Part shown: positions 10,491 through 22,478 of the stretch, piece after piece
Layout of the letters: each line of letters starts with the position of its first letter
Numbering within the stretch: position 1 is the first letter of the stretch
Assembly (NCBI RefSeq): GCF_020379485.1
Contig: NC_063452.1
Location: 27,906,770-27,970,769 of the forward strand
Source of the DNA: Brassica napus
Taxonomy: Eukaryota; Streptophyta; Magnoliopsida; Brassicales; Brassicaceae
Reading direction: 5' to 3'
Length of the DNA: 64,000 nucleotides
Notes under the pieces: generated by a model
The model's input: the letters and a program-made list of their open reading frames with translations, nothing else
Told to the model about the DNA's origin: nothing
The model's database searches: none
Translations under genes and position numbers: made by a program

Positions 10491-13400
10491 TACTATATAA
10501 AAGTTGAGGCCATTGAGGGCGTCCACGTAGGATGTTAAACCACCAATCGTATTATGACACATCCGATATTTAATTTGCTATTTTAAAAAAATTTAATATT
10601 AAAAATAATCTTTAAAAACAAAATTGATATTACATAAATATACTAAACTAACAAAATAGATATTAACTTTTCATAACTTTCTAAAAAATGCTAACTATTA
10701 AAGTAAAATGGAAATTCAATAGAAAATAGTAATATTAACAAAAAATATGTCTTCTTAGGTATATTTTAATGTTAAAATAGTTAAAATAACAAAAACAATT
10801 AAAATTTTTTTGACTAATATATAAAATAAGAAAATTTTTAATTTCTAATATATGTAGTATTGCGTGACTATAAATAATTTTCTAAGTTTCACATGGATCA
10901 AGATTTTCCGGTTTGGTTCACAGAGTCATTATGAGTCTGTATAAGTTGATGACAAAAAAAAAAGTTTCCAAATGAGTCTAAATTATGGTTGCATCTACTT
11001 ACTTTGAGAAAGTGATAGTGAAAAAAAAGAGAAATCTAAACTATGGTTGCTTCTGCTTCTTTCTCGGTATTTTCACGACCTCAAGCAGGGTTTTAATAAG
11101 AAGTTGTTTATTACAGGTTTTGCAGAGTGGTTATTTTTTGGGAGTTTATTTATAGGTTCATTGTTTAACTGTCCATATATAAAATATACGATTTTATCAT
11201 AATGTTCTAATGATATACCTATTTTTATAGATGCCTTTGGAAAGTTAGTTCTCATCAACAATGAGAATTTTAACTATCCAACTGGTGATGCATTTTAATT
11301 TTTTATTTTTAAATATGTCAATATTTCTTAAAAAACTGTTTATTTCATAGTAAAAAGAAATCAATATCGAATATGGCAAACTAAAAAAGTAAAAACATTA
11401 TACATATATTAACTTAATATATATGTTAATAATTTCGAAATTTAACATAAAGTAACTAAAAATAATAATTCATTTTAAAATGCAATAATTATAACAATTA
11501 TAACTATAAATTTAACACATGATTTTTAAAATTTAGGCTATAAGCAATTGAAATTCATAAATAAAATACATTATATATAATCTAAGACTATAAATCAGTG
11601 AAAAAAATTCATTATACTTTGATTAGGATTTGAAAAGTTCCATAAAATCAATTAAAATAAAACTCAAACCAATAGCAAACAAGGTAAGTTAACAAAAGTA
11701 AAACATTATATGCTATTAAAATATTCAAAATAACATATATTATATATGAGGCTATAAGTCATTGAGAGTGTACACATAGGACTAGGAAAAAAAAACAATC
11801 AAAATATGAAAAATCATAATTATAGTTTACTATTCTTAAAACGTTAAAATTTCCAAAATTGATAACACAAAATGAAATTCAACATCAAATAAGGTAAACT
11901 ATTAAATAAAAGCCTATAAGTCATTAAAAGCGTCCAATATGATTTAAAACAACCAACCATATTATGACAAATAAGCATTTTAATTTGTTATTTTTTAAAT
12001 ATGTCAATATTTCCCAAAAACTGTTTATTACATAATAAAAAAGAAAACAATATCGAATATGGTAAACTAACAAAAGTAAAAACATTATACATATATTAAC
12101 TTAATATATATATATATATATAATAATTTCAAAATTTAACATAAATTAACTAAAAATAATAATTAATTTTAAAATGCAATAATTCGAACAATTATAACTA
12201 TAAATTTAACTCATGATTTTCAAAATTTAGGTTATATGCTATTGAAAAAATTCATGAATAACATGCATTATATATAACCTAAGACTATATAAATCAGTGA
12301 GAAACAATTCATTATATTTTGATTAGGATTTAAAAAATTTCATAAGATCATTTAAAATAAAATTGAAACCAAAATCAAACAAGGTAAGTTAACAAAAGTA
12401 AAACATTATAAATAAATTTACTTAATATATACTATTTCTCAAAATGTAACATTAAAATAAAATACAAAATAAGAATTAATATCAAGAATACAAAATTTTC
12501 AAACAATTATAAGTAAATTAATTTAACTCATGGTTTTCAAAGTTTAGGCTATATACTATTGAAAATATTCAAAAATAACATATACCATGTATGAGGCTAT
12601 AAATCATTGAGAGTATACACATAGAATTAGAAAAAAAAACAATCAAAATATGAAAAATCATAATTATAGTTTACTATTTTAAAAATGTTAAAATTTCCAA
12701 AATTGATAATACAAAATGAAATTCAACATCAAATAAGGTATACTAATAAATAAATCATCAAAATTAAATTGATTCATAGATATAGATACAATATTTTTCC
12801 TTCCAGGAACACAAAATAAAAATATACTCTTCAAAATAAAATTTCAAAAGTGTATTTTCAAAATAAATTATAAATCAATATCAAATGTGTTTTCTTTAAT
12901 AATATCCAAATCGAAAAGCCAAACATAATCTTCATGAACAAGGAACGCGTCAAGAATATAGGACTTGAAGTGAATGAACAATAATAGTGAATGAGAAATA
13001 GTACAAAGAAAAATGTAAAACATCTGCGAGAGAAAGTAGACATACAAAGCCGAAGACAAAATCCAATAGACAAAAAACGTATCACACCAAAAAATTGGAT
13101 AGAGTAGAGAATAATTCCAATATAAGAAAAATATTTGAAATTTGCATTCGCTCTCTCTGAAAGATGTTAAGTAAGAGAACAGAGATAGAGAGAGAGAATC
13201 GCAAGCCATAATTTATTTATGAGTTTCAAATTATTTTTAATCAATAAAAAAAACTAACGAATTTATTTATCCATTAAAATTTTAAATATTAATCAACATT
13301 ATTATTTTATGTTTGTACAAATATTGTTTTAGTCAGTTACAGTCAAAATCTTCATAAAAACTAAACAAATAAGCTATACTGAAATAAATCTATCATGATG

Positions 13401-14582
13401 TGATCTACAAGATTTTTAAAAACAATTGTTATTAAAGCAAACTAAATGATGAATTCTTATAATCATTAGTCTGATTCACCTCATATAACATATAAAGTTT
13501 AAGATGCTCTCTGTTGAGTTATGTTGAAGAATATATTTAAAGAACAATGCTTACAAGTTAGATAAAAATAATAAAGAGTTTAAGAAATCATGTCAAATAA
13601 ATTGGTTAAGATTTTTAATAAAATTATAAAGACGACCAGCAATTAATTAGCATGAAATATAACATAAAAGAATGATCGAAAAAATAATCAATATGAATTT
13701 ATCATCAACAAACTAAAAACATACAAATTTATAAACTTATAACATTTTAAAAAATCTCAAGATTACAATAAGTACGCTATCTAAGACGTTCATTATCTTA
13801 TCACCAGCATTTAGCAACTAGAAATATTTTTTTTTTATCAAATTATATAATAGTTTATAAAGAATCTTAAAAATATTCATGGAAACTCCGAAACAAACAT
13901 ATATTATCTATCGTACCAAAATCATATTTTTCATATAAAAAAGTAAATTATGATATATTGTAATGCTATACAACTAAATAATTAGATCAAGTAATATATA
14001 AATATTATACTTTAGGTTCTCTATAATATTAATTCAATAAATAAAATATTATTTAACATTTGTTTAATTCATTATATTTACTTTAAATTTATATTATCTT
14101 ACAAAGATTATTTAATATTAATTAAGGTTCATCAAAATATTTGTTGCGATTAAATTTTAAATCTCAATATTATACTATTACATATCTATATATATATATA
14201 TATATATATGTATAACAATCACACATTAATTATAAAGATTTTCTGAATATAAAGAAAAATTAGATATTATACAGATAGTTTAATTGCTTATGTTATTCAA
14301 ATAAAATATGTATAAATTTTTGATAAAATATTATAATTTATTAACAGTTTACATACATTGAGCAATCTACATAATATTTTAAAATATAATTTAATATTTC
14401 AAAAACTATGAATATTTTTATAAACATAATTATTGCATCTATAAATACAAATAACTAAATAGCTAATAAGAAATCATATTTAAAATAAGAAAATTATATA
14501 AATCAGTTAAATTGTTAGCTTCAAAATTGTTATAAAACTAAACTAAATTATTAATACAGTTACGAGCAAGTATAAAATCTAG
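10486..14582 (+). mobile_element. Second Helitron-like AT-rich element, abutting the first
   Basis: It starts at about 10486 (TCTAGTACTATATAAAAG), overlapping the CTAG end of the preceding element, and ends CTAG at 14579-14582 followed by T. It has no coding sequence. The interior contains a large degenerate duplication (11290-12780) and TATATA microsatellites. The 3' hairpin is not clear, so it may be a composite of AT-rich repeats. Confidence 0.4.
11290..12780. repeat. Imperfect large tandem duplication
   Basis: Blocks recur in the same order. The segment from 11290 (GCATTTTAATTTTTTATTTT) matches that from 11975, an offset of 685. The segment from 11796 (CAATCAAAATATGAAAAATC) matches that from 12640, an offset of 844. 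The growing offset reflects internal indels. Confidence 0.8.
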
Positions 14583-15535
14583 TAAGGGATAATTACGAGT
14601 TGATCAGATTTTTTTTTTTTGGCTAAGTCATGTCAAACATCAAGACGCATTCATGATCATATAGAGAGAAAAAAAGTACGCACAAAAAAACATTAACCCG
14701 ATTTTTCTGGTTTTACAAAAGAATAAAACATTAGCGACTGATTAGTTTTTGTCTGAGAAAGGGGACTGATTAGTTAACATAAAATTGAAATATTATTTGT
14801 GATGTCAACTAATTTTTCATTAAAAAAGAAAACGGATGGCATCAATTTTGACAAAACATTATGCGAATATATTTAGAAACAAATGCATGTTTTGCAGTTT
14901 CTTCTATTTTCTAAAAGATCAGAATAAAGTACCTAAAGAACGATATGTTTATAGAACAAAAATAATAATTATGCAACACAATAATTCTCAAACATACGAA
15001 GCACTTGCAGTGAATCGGGGCATGTTACAAAGATCGCACAAGCCGTGTCGACCGCTGACAAAATCGTACTCTATGTCCGTCCCACCACCACATAGTTGCA
15101 TGCCTTTTGTCTTGATCAACCTCTTCTTAGTTTATGATTATCTAATTCAAGCTTTCATTTGTATATATTTAAATCTCCCTTATATCTGTATATCTGAGCT
15201 ATATCTCTATAACGTTTATTTATAGATGCGTTGTTCCAAGTTATCTTATCAAAACCATGATTGAATCTGACTTAACTATGATAAACAAAGCAAACAAATC
15301 GTAACCTATAATGAAGTTTGTTAAAAAAGAGAATCAAATCGAATCATCCTAGATGGTAGGTTACACCAAGAAACATGTTATTACTACTACACATAAATTC
15401 TTTTTCAAAAATATACTTAGAAAATATTTACAGAAGATTTAACTAGTGGTTACAATGATTATGACTTGTCAACGTTTCTGTAACATCTCTATTTATCTAT
15501 ATAAAATCCAAGATTACAAAATAATAATACAACAC
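14583..15535. other. Non-coding interval between Helitron and copia element
   Basis: It contains a 129-codon open frame (14836-15225) with no recognisable domain and biased composition, which I do not call a gene. The interval is AT-rich and may be ancestral flank. Confidence 0.4.
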
Positions 15536-15868
15536 TGTTATAATTAGAAGATTAAAGACTGAATAGTTTATTATTAATCATAAAAATGGTTCCTTTATAT
15601 AAGGATTACAAGTCATAGAAAAAGAAAAGTATCCAAAAACCTAAACCAACTAGGATTAGGAAAACTACTAATACATAATAATGAAAAGATAACAATTACA
15701 AGGAAAAAGAAATAGAGTTTCCTTTTTTCCAAAGCATAAGCCGCCTCTCTCTCTTTCCTAAGGTCACGGCCGTCTCTCTCTCTCTCTCTAGGGTTGGGCC
15801 ATCTCTCTCTCTAAATGTATGGACCGGTTATGGACCGGTTATGGACATCCATCAATTGATTTATAACA
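15536..15868 (-). repeat. 3' LTR of the pol-deleted copia element
   Basis: 333 bp, with TG...CA ends. It contains CT microsatellites and a GGACCGGTTATGGACC direct repeat. It is 28 bp shorter than its partner, mainly through loss of one GGACCGGTT unit and a short indel near the start. Confidence 0.85.
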
Positions 15869-15994
15869 CTTACCCTTGGATGCCATAACCATTTAGGGAT
15901 TATAATACGCTTAATGTTGCCTCATTAAAACCTTATCATGAAAAACCCAGTGGGACAAAAACATGATGAAAGAAAAAGAGTACAACACGTACTA

Positions 15995-16006
15995 CCCCCC
16001 CCCCCC
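15995..16006. repeat. C12 homopolymer
   Basis: Twelve consecutive C, just 3' of the RNase H remnant on the minus strand. The length may be unreliable. Confidence 0.85.
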
Positions 16007-16017
16007 TGATACGAACC

Positions 16018-16338
16018 TCAGTGGAGGTCTTTCAGCCTACGCATCCCAATCTGATGCGTGAGCTTCCTGAACGTACAGGTAGGAAGTGCCTTAGTGAACA
16101 AATCGGCCGAGTTATCACTGAACCATACTTGGATCACTTTGACCTCTCCGGTCTTTTTCTCATGTTTTCTGGAAACTCGTGTGTGCATGGACAAGACGTG
16201 AGTCTTTGCTGTCGACCACTCTAAACTTTTGTCGAACATATCTCGACTAAACATACTCATAGATAATATAGACTGAGCATGGTACCATGAACTTGTAATT
16301 TCAGGTCGTAAGCCTATGTTCTGGTGCATCTTCTCCAC
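16018..16338 (-). pseudogene. copia RNase H C-terminal remnant
   Basis: The 106-residue frame ends in the copia pol terminus pattern: SADLFTKALPTCTFRKLTHQ followed by IGMRRLKDLH. The N-terminal part of RNase H and the rest of pol are missing upstream on the minus strand, where the DNA from about 16340 onward has no open frame. It is a truncated end of the polyprotein. Confidence 0.8.
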
Positions 16339-16339
16339 A

Positions 16340-19150
16340 CGGATGTATATTGACCATATGCACCAATGTCTTGTCCATCACAGTTTGATCTTTCTTTATT
16401 ATCATCAGCCATACTCTAATCTGATCGATCCATGTTGAGTCATAGACCTCGTCTATACATGTCCATAACTTGTCTCATGAGTGTCTAAGATCATGATGTG
16501 ATCAATAATCATTGCTGCAATGAGTTTCTCAATCTCATCAAACTATGGCTCTGTGGCCAAAATACACTCATGGACCTCATACATGGCTATCGATTCTTCT
16601 TGCCTTCGGCAATGCCACATACATTAGATATTGCAGTCCTATATTTATATCTTGATGGCGTCCCATGACCTTTCTTGTCGTGGATCATACCACGCACTTG
16701 AATATATATTAGGTCATGGACCTCGACCACACGTGCTTATGGACTGCCATATGATAGCTGATCTTTATTTTCCACTAGCCATAATACAATCTGGTCGGTC
16801 CATGTTGATATATCAACTTCAACTATAAATTCTCTTGGCTAGTGTTGCAGCGATGGTCTGAGATTTAATAGATAATCCGTATCAACCAATTAACCTCTCT
16901 TTAGGCTGGTTTAGTATAAAGTAAACACAAGGAATTCAAATTTCTTTTATAAGTATATATGGACTGAATTAGATTGTTCTTATATAACTCATTTCCATGC
17001 TATATGCAGCTGCTTTGTTTCAGTCCATAAACAGCTTAGGAACAATGTTGTTCTTTATCCAGTGATCCATATGCTGCTTACTACATCTTTATATGTCAAT
17101 CTAATTTCTTTCTTATGACCAGACCTTTATCAATTCGAAAATATGTAGCAGCATCTACCACATAGGAGTTTATCTCCTTATAATCTGTTCCATGGTCTCT
17201 GTGAGTATCCTTGTGTAACAAGCTATGATCGAATGCTGTTAGTAGGAAACATGAACACCTTTAGACCTTGTGATCATGTACCATATCTCACGGTTTCTTT
17301 TCCCTCACAAGACCCAACTATTTCACTGGTTTATATCAGATGGCGTTTCTGTATATATGTGGCCAATACGCCTATCTTTCTCTATAGATACTTTAAACCC
17401 CACGTTTATCTTTTCAATCTAATATTTAATCTTTATGAGTACTCTTTCGTGGGTTCTGATCCTCGTTTATATCTTTTTGTTCAAGTGCTACTCTCTTATG
17501 TACAAATATATCTTTATGTGTCGACACTTATATATGGTTCCATTGTGTTCCAGACATGATCTAATCGATTTGAGATTTCATTATCCAGGATCTTTGTTAC
17601 CTAGTAGCTTGGCGTCCCAAACTACATGGTTTGCCCAAACTACATGGTTTGCCCAAACTACATGGTTTGGTACCTTAGATATTTAGCTGCGCAGCCTTTT
17701 CTCAATGTCTGGTCTGGTTTCCGTATGACATCGGATTTGTATTCTATGCACCATTCTCTTTTTCTTTCCGAGGTTCCTTATCTTATGGAACACTTTGGTC
17801 CATCTTGTATAGACTCTGTAGCAACTTGACTGTGTCTTTTTCTAGGACATCAGATTTCGTTTGGTGCTAAGCTGGTTATGACTTAGTCATTCTTTTCTTT
17901 TCTTTTCGGGTCAGTGTCTGGCATCTCGATTAGCTAGCTATGTATAATCTTTTCTTTCTTTGGAAGTCTATAAGTCTAATCCAATCTTTGCCAAGACAAT
18001 GATGGTTGATACCATTCTGTTTCTTATCATTCTTTACTCTTTACCAGCTTATAGCTTTCTCCTTTTAATGTTGGATAGTCGGATTCATTGATCATGCAAT
18101 CCGTGTACCTGGCCACTTTCTGATCACCCATATTTGGCTCAAGGTCTCTTAGAAGTCGTGGGAGAAAGACATATTCTTATCCAACATATATTCCCAATCC
18201 TCTTCTGAGGTTCCATCTTAGACGGCACATATGTTTGTGGTGGTTTATTCAAAGTCTCTTAAGATGGTGTATGTCTGGTTTATGACCCGTATTCAATCTG
18301 AGATGGAAATATCTATGCTCACTTATATGGCCTGATATATTTTTACTTTATATACATGTAAATCCATGATGTCCCTAAGCATTAGGATGGATGTCCGATC
18401 CTTATAGGTAATGGACTGCACGGCCAAGCCGTTTATATCATGGTCATAGACCATGGTTTACGAATTTGTAGTATTGATCATGTATCACGGGTTTATCCTC
18501 TCTCCCCCTCATGAACATACTATAATTTTGTGATGCTTAGGACAATAAAGCCTAATGAGTTGCCCTTTGTGTACATGTTTCACAACGCGAGATCTTATGG
18601 GATAACTCTTTGTGCCTTCTCAATATCAATCTTTGCATCAAGTTTAGACTAGGATGGCTAATCCGGTCTTGCCATAAAGTGTATAATTTTCGTGGGATAT
18701 ATCAGTATGGTCACCACGGCTCTTGCCTCTTATCATACTGATCTGTAGCATAGTTTTGATCAGTAGATTACATAGGTATAGTCTTGACCACTTTCTTAAA
18801 GGGTCTTAGGCGTTTTCTTTCTTTCTTAAATTTGAAGGAACTTGTTTCCTTTTGCCCATTGTTTCTATTTGGAAACCATATTAACTCAGTGGGTCATATA
18901 TTCTTGGGTGTATATAATGCCCTTTAGGCAATGCCTTAGCCATAGATTTCTTACTAGGCTACTACACCGTACCATAATGCCTTTTAGGCGATTTCTATAT
19001 CAATCATTCACATTATCAAGTAAGATCAGGAAATATATATAATAGTAATGAACTCAAATCAATTCTATAATTATATATAAAATCGTGAATGACAATTAGG
19101 TTTAAAGCAAAACACAAATCAAAGACTTAAAACACAATTAGCATGTCGAG
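16340..19150. other. Degenerate interior of the copia element
   Basis: No polyprotein domains are visible. The sequence has less A/T bias than its surroundings and repeated CATGGTC / CATGGACC-type words. It may be eroded pol or captured spacer. Confidence 0.5.
17616..17669. repeat. Three tandem 18-bp units
   Basis: Three head-to-tail copies of CCCAAACTACATGGTTTG at 17616, 17634 and 17652. Eighteen is a multiple of three, so the frame across them stays open. Confidence 0.95.
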
Positions 19151-19158
19151 ATCTTTCT

Positions 19159-19824
19159 TTAGTCAATAGACATGCCGGCCACACCATCAGTTACATTGGA
19201 CACGGCTGCCTTGGATTCATCCTGATCCATATCAGTCTTATTTGCTTCAGGATATCTCATCTCACTATTTCTTTTTAGCAACTGATTACTCTGCTCAGTT
19301 AAGCATGAGAGCATATCATTATAGGTGGTGAAACCTTTTTCTCTATAGATATGTTGTAACAATAGATCTCTTGGATCGGCTGTGAGGAAGGTATTTTCCA
19401 GTAAATCCTCCTCTGTTACCACTTCACCACATAGTCTCAGTTTGTAAACGATTTTGGACAAAGCAAAATGATATTCATCCACAGACTCAAAGTCCTGGAA
19501 TCTGAGACTCATCCATTCATGCCTGACCTTTGGTAATAACACCATTGTGTATCTGGATTTTAATTATGTCCAAAGGTCAAGAGGATTCTCAATATTTAGG
19601 TACTGATTTCTTAGATCCTCAGTGAGATGATGGCGCATAATTGTTATGGCCCTATGCTTTTCACTTTCAGTTGCATAATTACCCTGAATGATACTCCTTC
19701 CGAGTCCTCTTGATTTCATGACAACTGAAGTGTTCATTGCCCATTCTAGATAATTTTCTCCAGAGGGATTTAGAATGGCATAATCCAAAGGCTCAAATCT
19801 CGGCATCTGAAACCATATTATCAA
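19159..19824 (-). pseudogene. copia gag remnant
   Basis: Two adjacent minus frames (19824-19564 and 19545-19159) form one gag: FEPLDYAILNPSGENYLEWA and HLTEDLRNQYLNIENPLDLW, then KVRHEWMSLRFQDFESVDEY and LLQHIYREKGFTTYNDMLSC. This is the UBN2/retrotransposon-gag pattern of plant copia elements. A TAA stop after PLDLWT separates the parts. The protein ends before any zinc knuckle, consistent with loss of downstream pol. Confidence 0.85.
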
Positions 19825-19960
19825 TCAATTCATGATTTAGGATGCAACCAATTAAAAATAATCAGTGCATATGATTTCATAATTCTCTCGACCAAAAAAC
19901 TTTACTACTCGATCATGGTACGAAACAAGTCAAGAATGCTAGGTCTATATGTGATGCTTA

Positions 19961-20220
19961 GGCCACACGGCCATGTAATGTTATACAACGATCCTAGAGA
20001 TCGGTTCATGAGATATGCAAGCAAGGTCACACGACCATTCAGATATGGTGTCTCTCTAGGCCACACGGCCAAGCTATGATGCATTAAGCCACACGACTTT
20101 CAATCACATGATGCAAACAATGTGATCTATCAAGGGCACAAGGCCGCGAGTATGAACAATGCATCGAAATGGTTAGGCCACACGGCCGTTCGGTATGGTT
20201 CATAGCAAAATCACACGGCC
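19961..20220. repeat. GGCCACACGGCC motif cluster in the copia leader
   Basis: Three exact GGCCACACGGCC copies (19961, 20059, 20176) and about four degenerate ones (near 20024, 20087, 20134, 20211) sit between the 5' LTR and gag. Each exact unit is an interrupted palindrome, GGCC-ACAC-GGCC. The surroundings are otherwise AT-rich. Confidence 0.85.
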
Positions 20221-20589
20221 ACAACAGAATATAATGCAAACAAGGATAATCAATTTAGATGCATTCAATCTTATCATTCAGTTGCATATCAATTAGGGTT
20301 TTACCAATTTCAAGGCTGGTAATATGCGGCTAGGATTTAGAGTTTCAGAATCAAATAATCTAGCAATCTAACTCTCATGCAATATGTAATCAATCCTAAA
20401 CCTCAAATCAATCATTCAAATTTTAAGCAATATGAGATTTAAGGTTTCAAGGCCTTTAGGAATTTAAAACGAGATTTAGTGTTTTAAAGATGAGGTTAAG
20501 GGTTTCAAGGCCTTAAGATTTTAGTTTCGAGATTCAATCAATCTATTAATCTTAAAACTCATATTATCAATCATTCAATCAAGCAAGGA

Positions 20590-20810
20590 CAATTTAAAAT
20601 CGGTTTCAAGCTTTAGGGTTTTAGGGTTTTCGATTCCAAGATTTAGGGTTTTCATGATTCAGATCAGAACAATCAATCAACATGTTCTAATGGAATCGAT
20701 TTCAATCTAGTGATTATAAGATGATCAGTTTTAGGTTATACCAATTTTTAGGGTTTGATCAAGAACATAGGATTTCCATAATAATGGATTAGGGTTTTAG
20801 GGTTTGATCA
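20590..20810. repeat. TTTAGGG-like repeats in the copia leader
   Basis: Several TTTAGGGTTTTAGGG-type words, similar to the plant telomere repeat TTTAGGG, lie between gag and the 5' LTR. They are scattered, not a clean array. Confidence 0.7.
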
Positions 20811-21182
20811 TTATGTTCTTAGATTTAATCGATATACCTTTGTTTGTAGGGTTGAAACCGGACCACCAAAGAGAACAGATGAACCTCGAACTGGACGCGA
20901 GCAGGAACGGGACGCATCTGCTTCCTATCGGGTTCGCGAGCTGCTTCCTATCGGGTTTGCAAGCTGCTGGCCGGGATTGCGAGCTGGAGATGTCCGAGAT
21001 GCAAGCTGAGGACGGATGGGATCGTCTTAAGCTGAGATCGGATGAGGCTGAGACGGTAATGCTTGCTGGAACGGACGGTATGCGATCGGGTTAGGGTTTA
21101 GGTGCGATCGTCGACAAGGTTAGGTTTTAGGTGGTTGGCGATTTAGGCTCAGGGAGTTTAGAGAACGTTAGTGCTGATAACG

Positions 21183-21543
21183 TGTTATAATTAGAAGATT
21201 GAAGACTGAATAGTTCTGTGTATTATTAATCATAACATGGGCTCCTTTATATAAGGATTACAAGTCATAGAGAAAAATGAAAGTATCCAAAAACCTAAAC
21301 CAACTAGGATTAGGAAAACTACTAATACATAATAATGGAAAGATAATAATTACAACGAAAAAGAAATAGAGTTTCCTTTTTTCCAAAGCATAAACCGCCT
21401 CTCTCTCTCTCTCATAAGGTTACGGCCGCCTCTTTCTCTCTCTAGGGTTGTGCCGTCTCTCTCTCTAAGTGTATGGGCCGGTTATGGACCGGACCGGTTA
21501 TGGACCGGGCCGGTTATGGACATCCATCAATTGATTTATAACA
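21183..21543 (-). repeat. 5' LTR of the pol-deleted copia element
   Basis: 361 bp, with the same TG...CA ends as the partner at 15536-15868. On the minus strand the LTR end is followed by CGTTATCAGCAC (plus 21171-21182), the position expected for the primer-binding site. Confidence 0.85.
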
Positions 21544-21858
21544 AAAACATCACTAATTAAATTTTTGAGATACCAAAAAATATTTGACGATACTTTTTCC
21601 CGGAAAACCTTGCTTGCTAACAAAATGTCAACTTTGTATCCAAATAACCAAATATTTCCGGTATATATATGCTAATTTTCATCATCTATTTTATATTGGT
21701 GTAGCATCATTTTGCATGTTTTCAGTCTGGGGGAAAATGAAAAAGAAAACAAAAATAAACAATTTAAAATGTTGAATTTGGAAAACTACCCATCAGAGTG
21801 CACAAGTGTACATCTAAAAATTACATGTATTACCATCCAAGGCCAAAGCTCAAAGCCC
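21544..21858. other. Upstream region of the SAUR gene
   Basis: Intergenic DNA between the copia 5' LTR and the SAUR TATA box. The retrotransposon lies about 300 bp upstream of that TATA box, so it could affect the gene's control. I recognise no specific auxin-response element. Confidence 0.5.
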
Positions 21859-21866
21859 TATATAAA
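21859..21866 (+). promoter_or_regulatory. TATA box of the SAUR gene
   Basis: TATATAAA lies 137 bp upstream of the chosen ATG. This allows transcription to start near 21890 with a leader of about 100 bp. Confidence 0.7.
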
Positions 21867-21995
21867 GAGATTCTTCCTGCCCATTCTCAAAACAGTCTTC
21901 TTCAACCGTAAAACAAACACAGAGAGACCAAAATATCCAAACCCGACTTGTTGAAACTCGATTCAAACAAACCCATTTTCATTCTTAGAACAAGC

Positions 21996-22478
21996 ATGAA
22001 GAGAGTCAGAGGTTTCAAAATTGGACATAGATCTGTCAAGATATTCAAATGGATCCGATCAAGAAGAATTCGAACAATGAAACGTCAGTACCGGTCACGA
22101 ATTACAAACCCGATCGCCGGAATACGGTCATTAGCACGGTGTCTAAGCCATGGAGCCAAGAGACTGTGCGGTGGCAAGAATGATTTGGGTCAGGGTCAGA
22201 TCCGACTGGGTAAGGATCCAAAAACGGCTGTTCCGAAGGGACACTTGGTGGTTCACGTCGGCGAATCAGACGGCGACACGCGGCGCGTTGTAGTGCCGGT
22301 GATCTATTTCAATCACCCATTGTTCGGAGAATTGTTGGAGCAAGCGGAGCGGGTTCATGGGTTCGATCAACCTGGTCGGATCACGATTCCTTGTCGGGTT
22401 TCTGATTTTGAGAAAGTTCAGATGAGGATCGCCGCATGGGATCATTGCCGCAGGAAGAGAACTTACAAGATTCTCTAG
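21996..22478 (+). CDS. SAUR family auxin-responsive protein
   Basis: Intact single-exon gene encoding 160 residues. Residues about 78-145 form the SAUR domain: VPKGHLVVHVGE, then RRVVVPVIYFNHPLFGELLE, then GRITIPCRVSDFEKVQMRIA. A basic N-terminal extension (KRVRGFKIGHRSVKIFKW) places it in the longer SAUR subgroup. SAURs are small auxin-induced regulators; known members inhibit PP2C.D phosphatases and so promote H+-ATPase activity and cell expansion. I chose the ATG at 21996 over the upstream in-frame codon at 21948 because the family-like sequence begins there. The next genes downstream are a HOP remnant and a PMEI, an order that from memory matches AT4G12410 (SAUR35) and its neighbours. Orthology is inferred. 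Confidence 0.93.
   Translation: MKRVRGFKIGHRSVKIFKWIRSRRIRTMKRQYRSRITNPIAGIRSLARCLSHGAKRLCGGKNDLGQGQIRLGKDPKTAVPKGHLVVHVGESDGDTRRVVVPVIYFNHPLFGELLEQAERVHGFDQPGRITIPCRVSDFEKVQMRIAAWDHCRRKRTYKIL

Larger units (their letters stand above)
15536..21543 (-). mobile_element. Ty1/copia retrotransposon, pol-deleted derivative
   Basis: The element has two LTRs (15536-15868 and 21183-21543), both starting TGTTATAATT and ending ATAACA on the plus strand. The flanking five bases are AACAC on the left and AAAAC on the right, a 4/5 match to a target duplication. A gag remnant lies next to the right LTR and an RNase H C-terminal remnant next to the left LTR, so the element reads on the minus strand. No protease, integrase or reverse transcriptase is recognisable between about 16340 and 19150, so it could only move with help from a related element. 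Confidence 0.85.

Noticed and set aside
14836..15225. 129-codon frame in AT-rich DNA
   Set aside because: No domain, odd composition rich in Tyr, Leu and Ile, and no conserved neighbours.
17616..17669. CRISPR-like array
   Set aside because: Three contiguous 18-bp direct repeats without spacers inside a plant retrotransposon; a simple tandem duplication.
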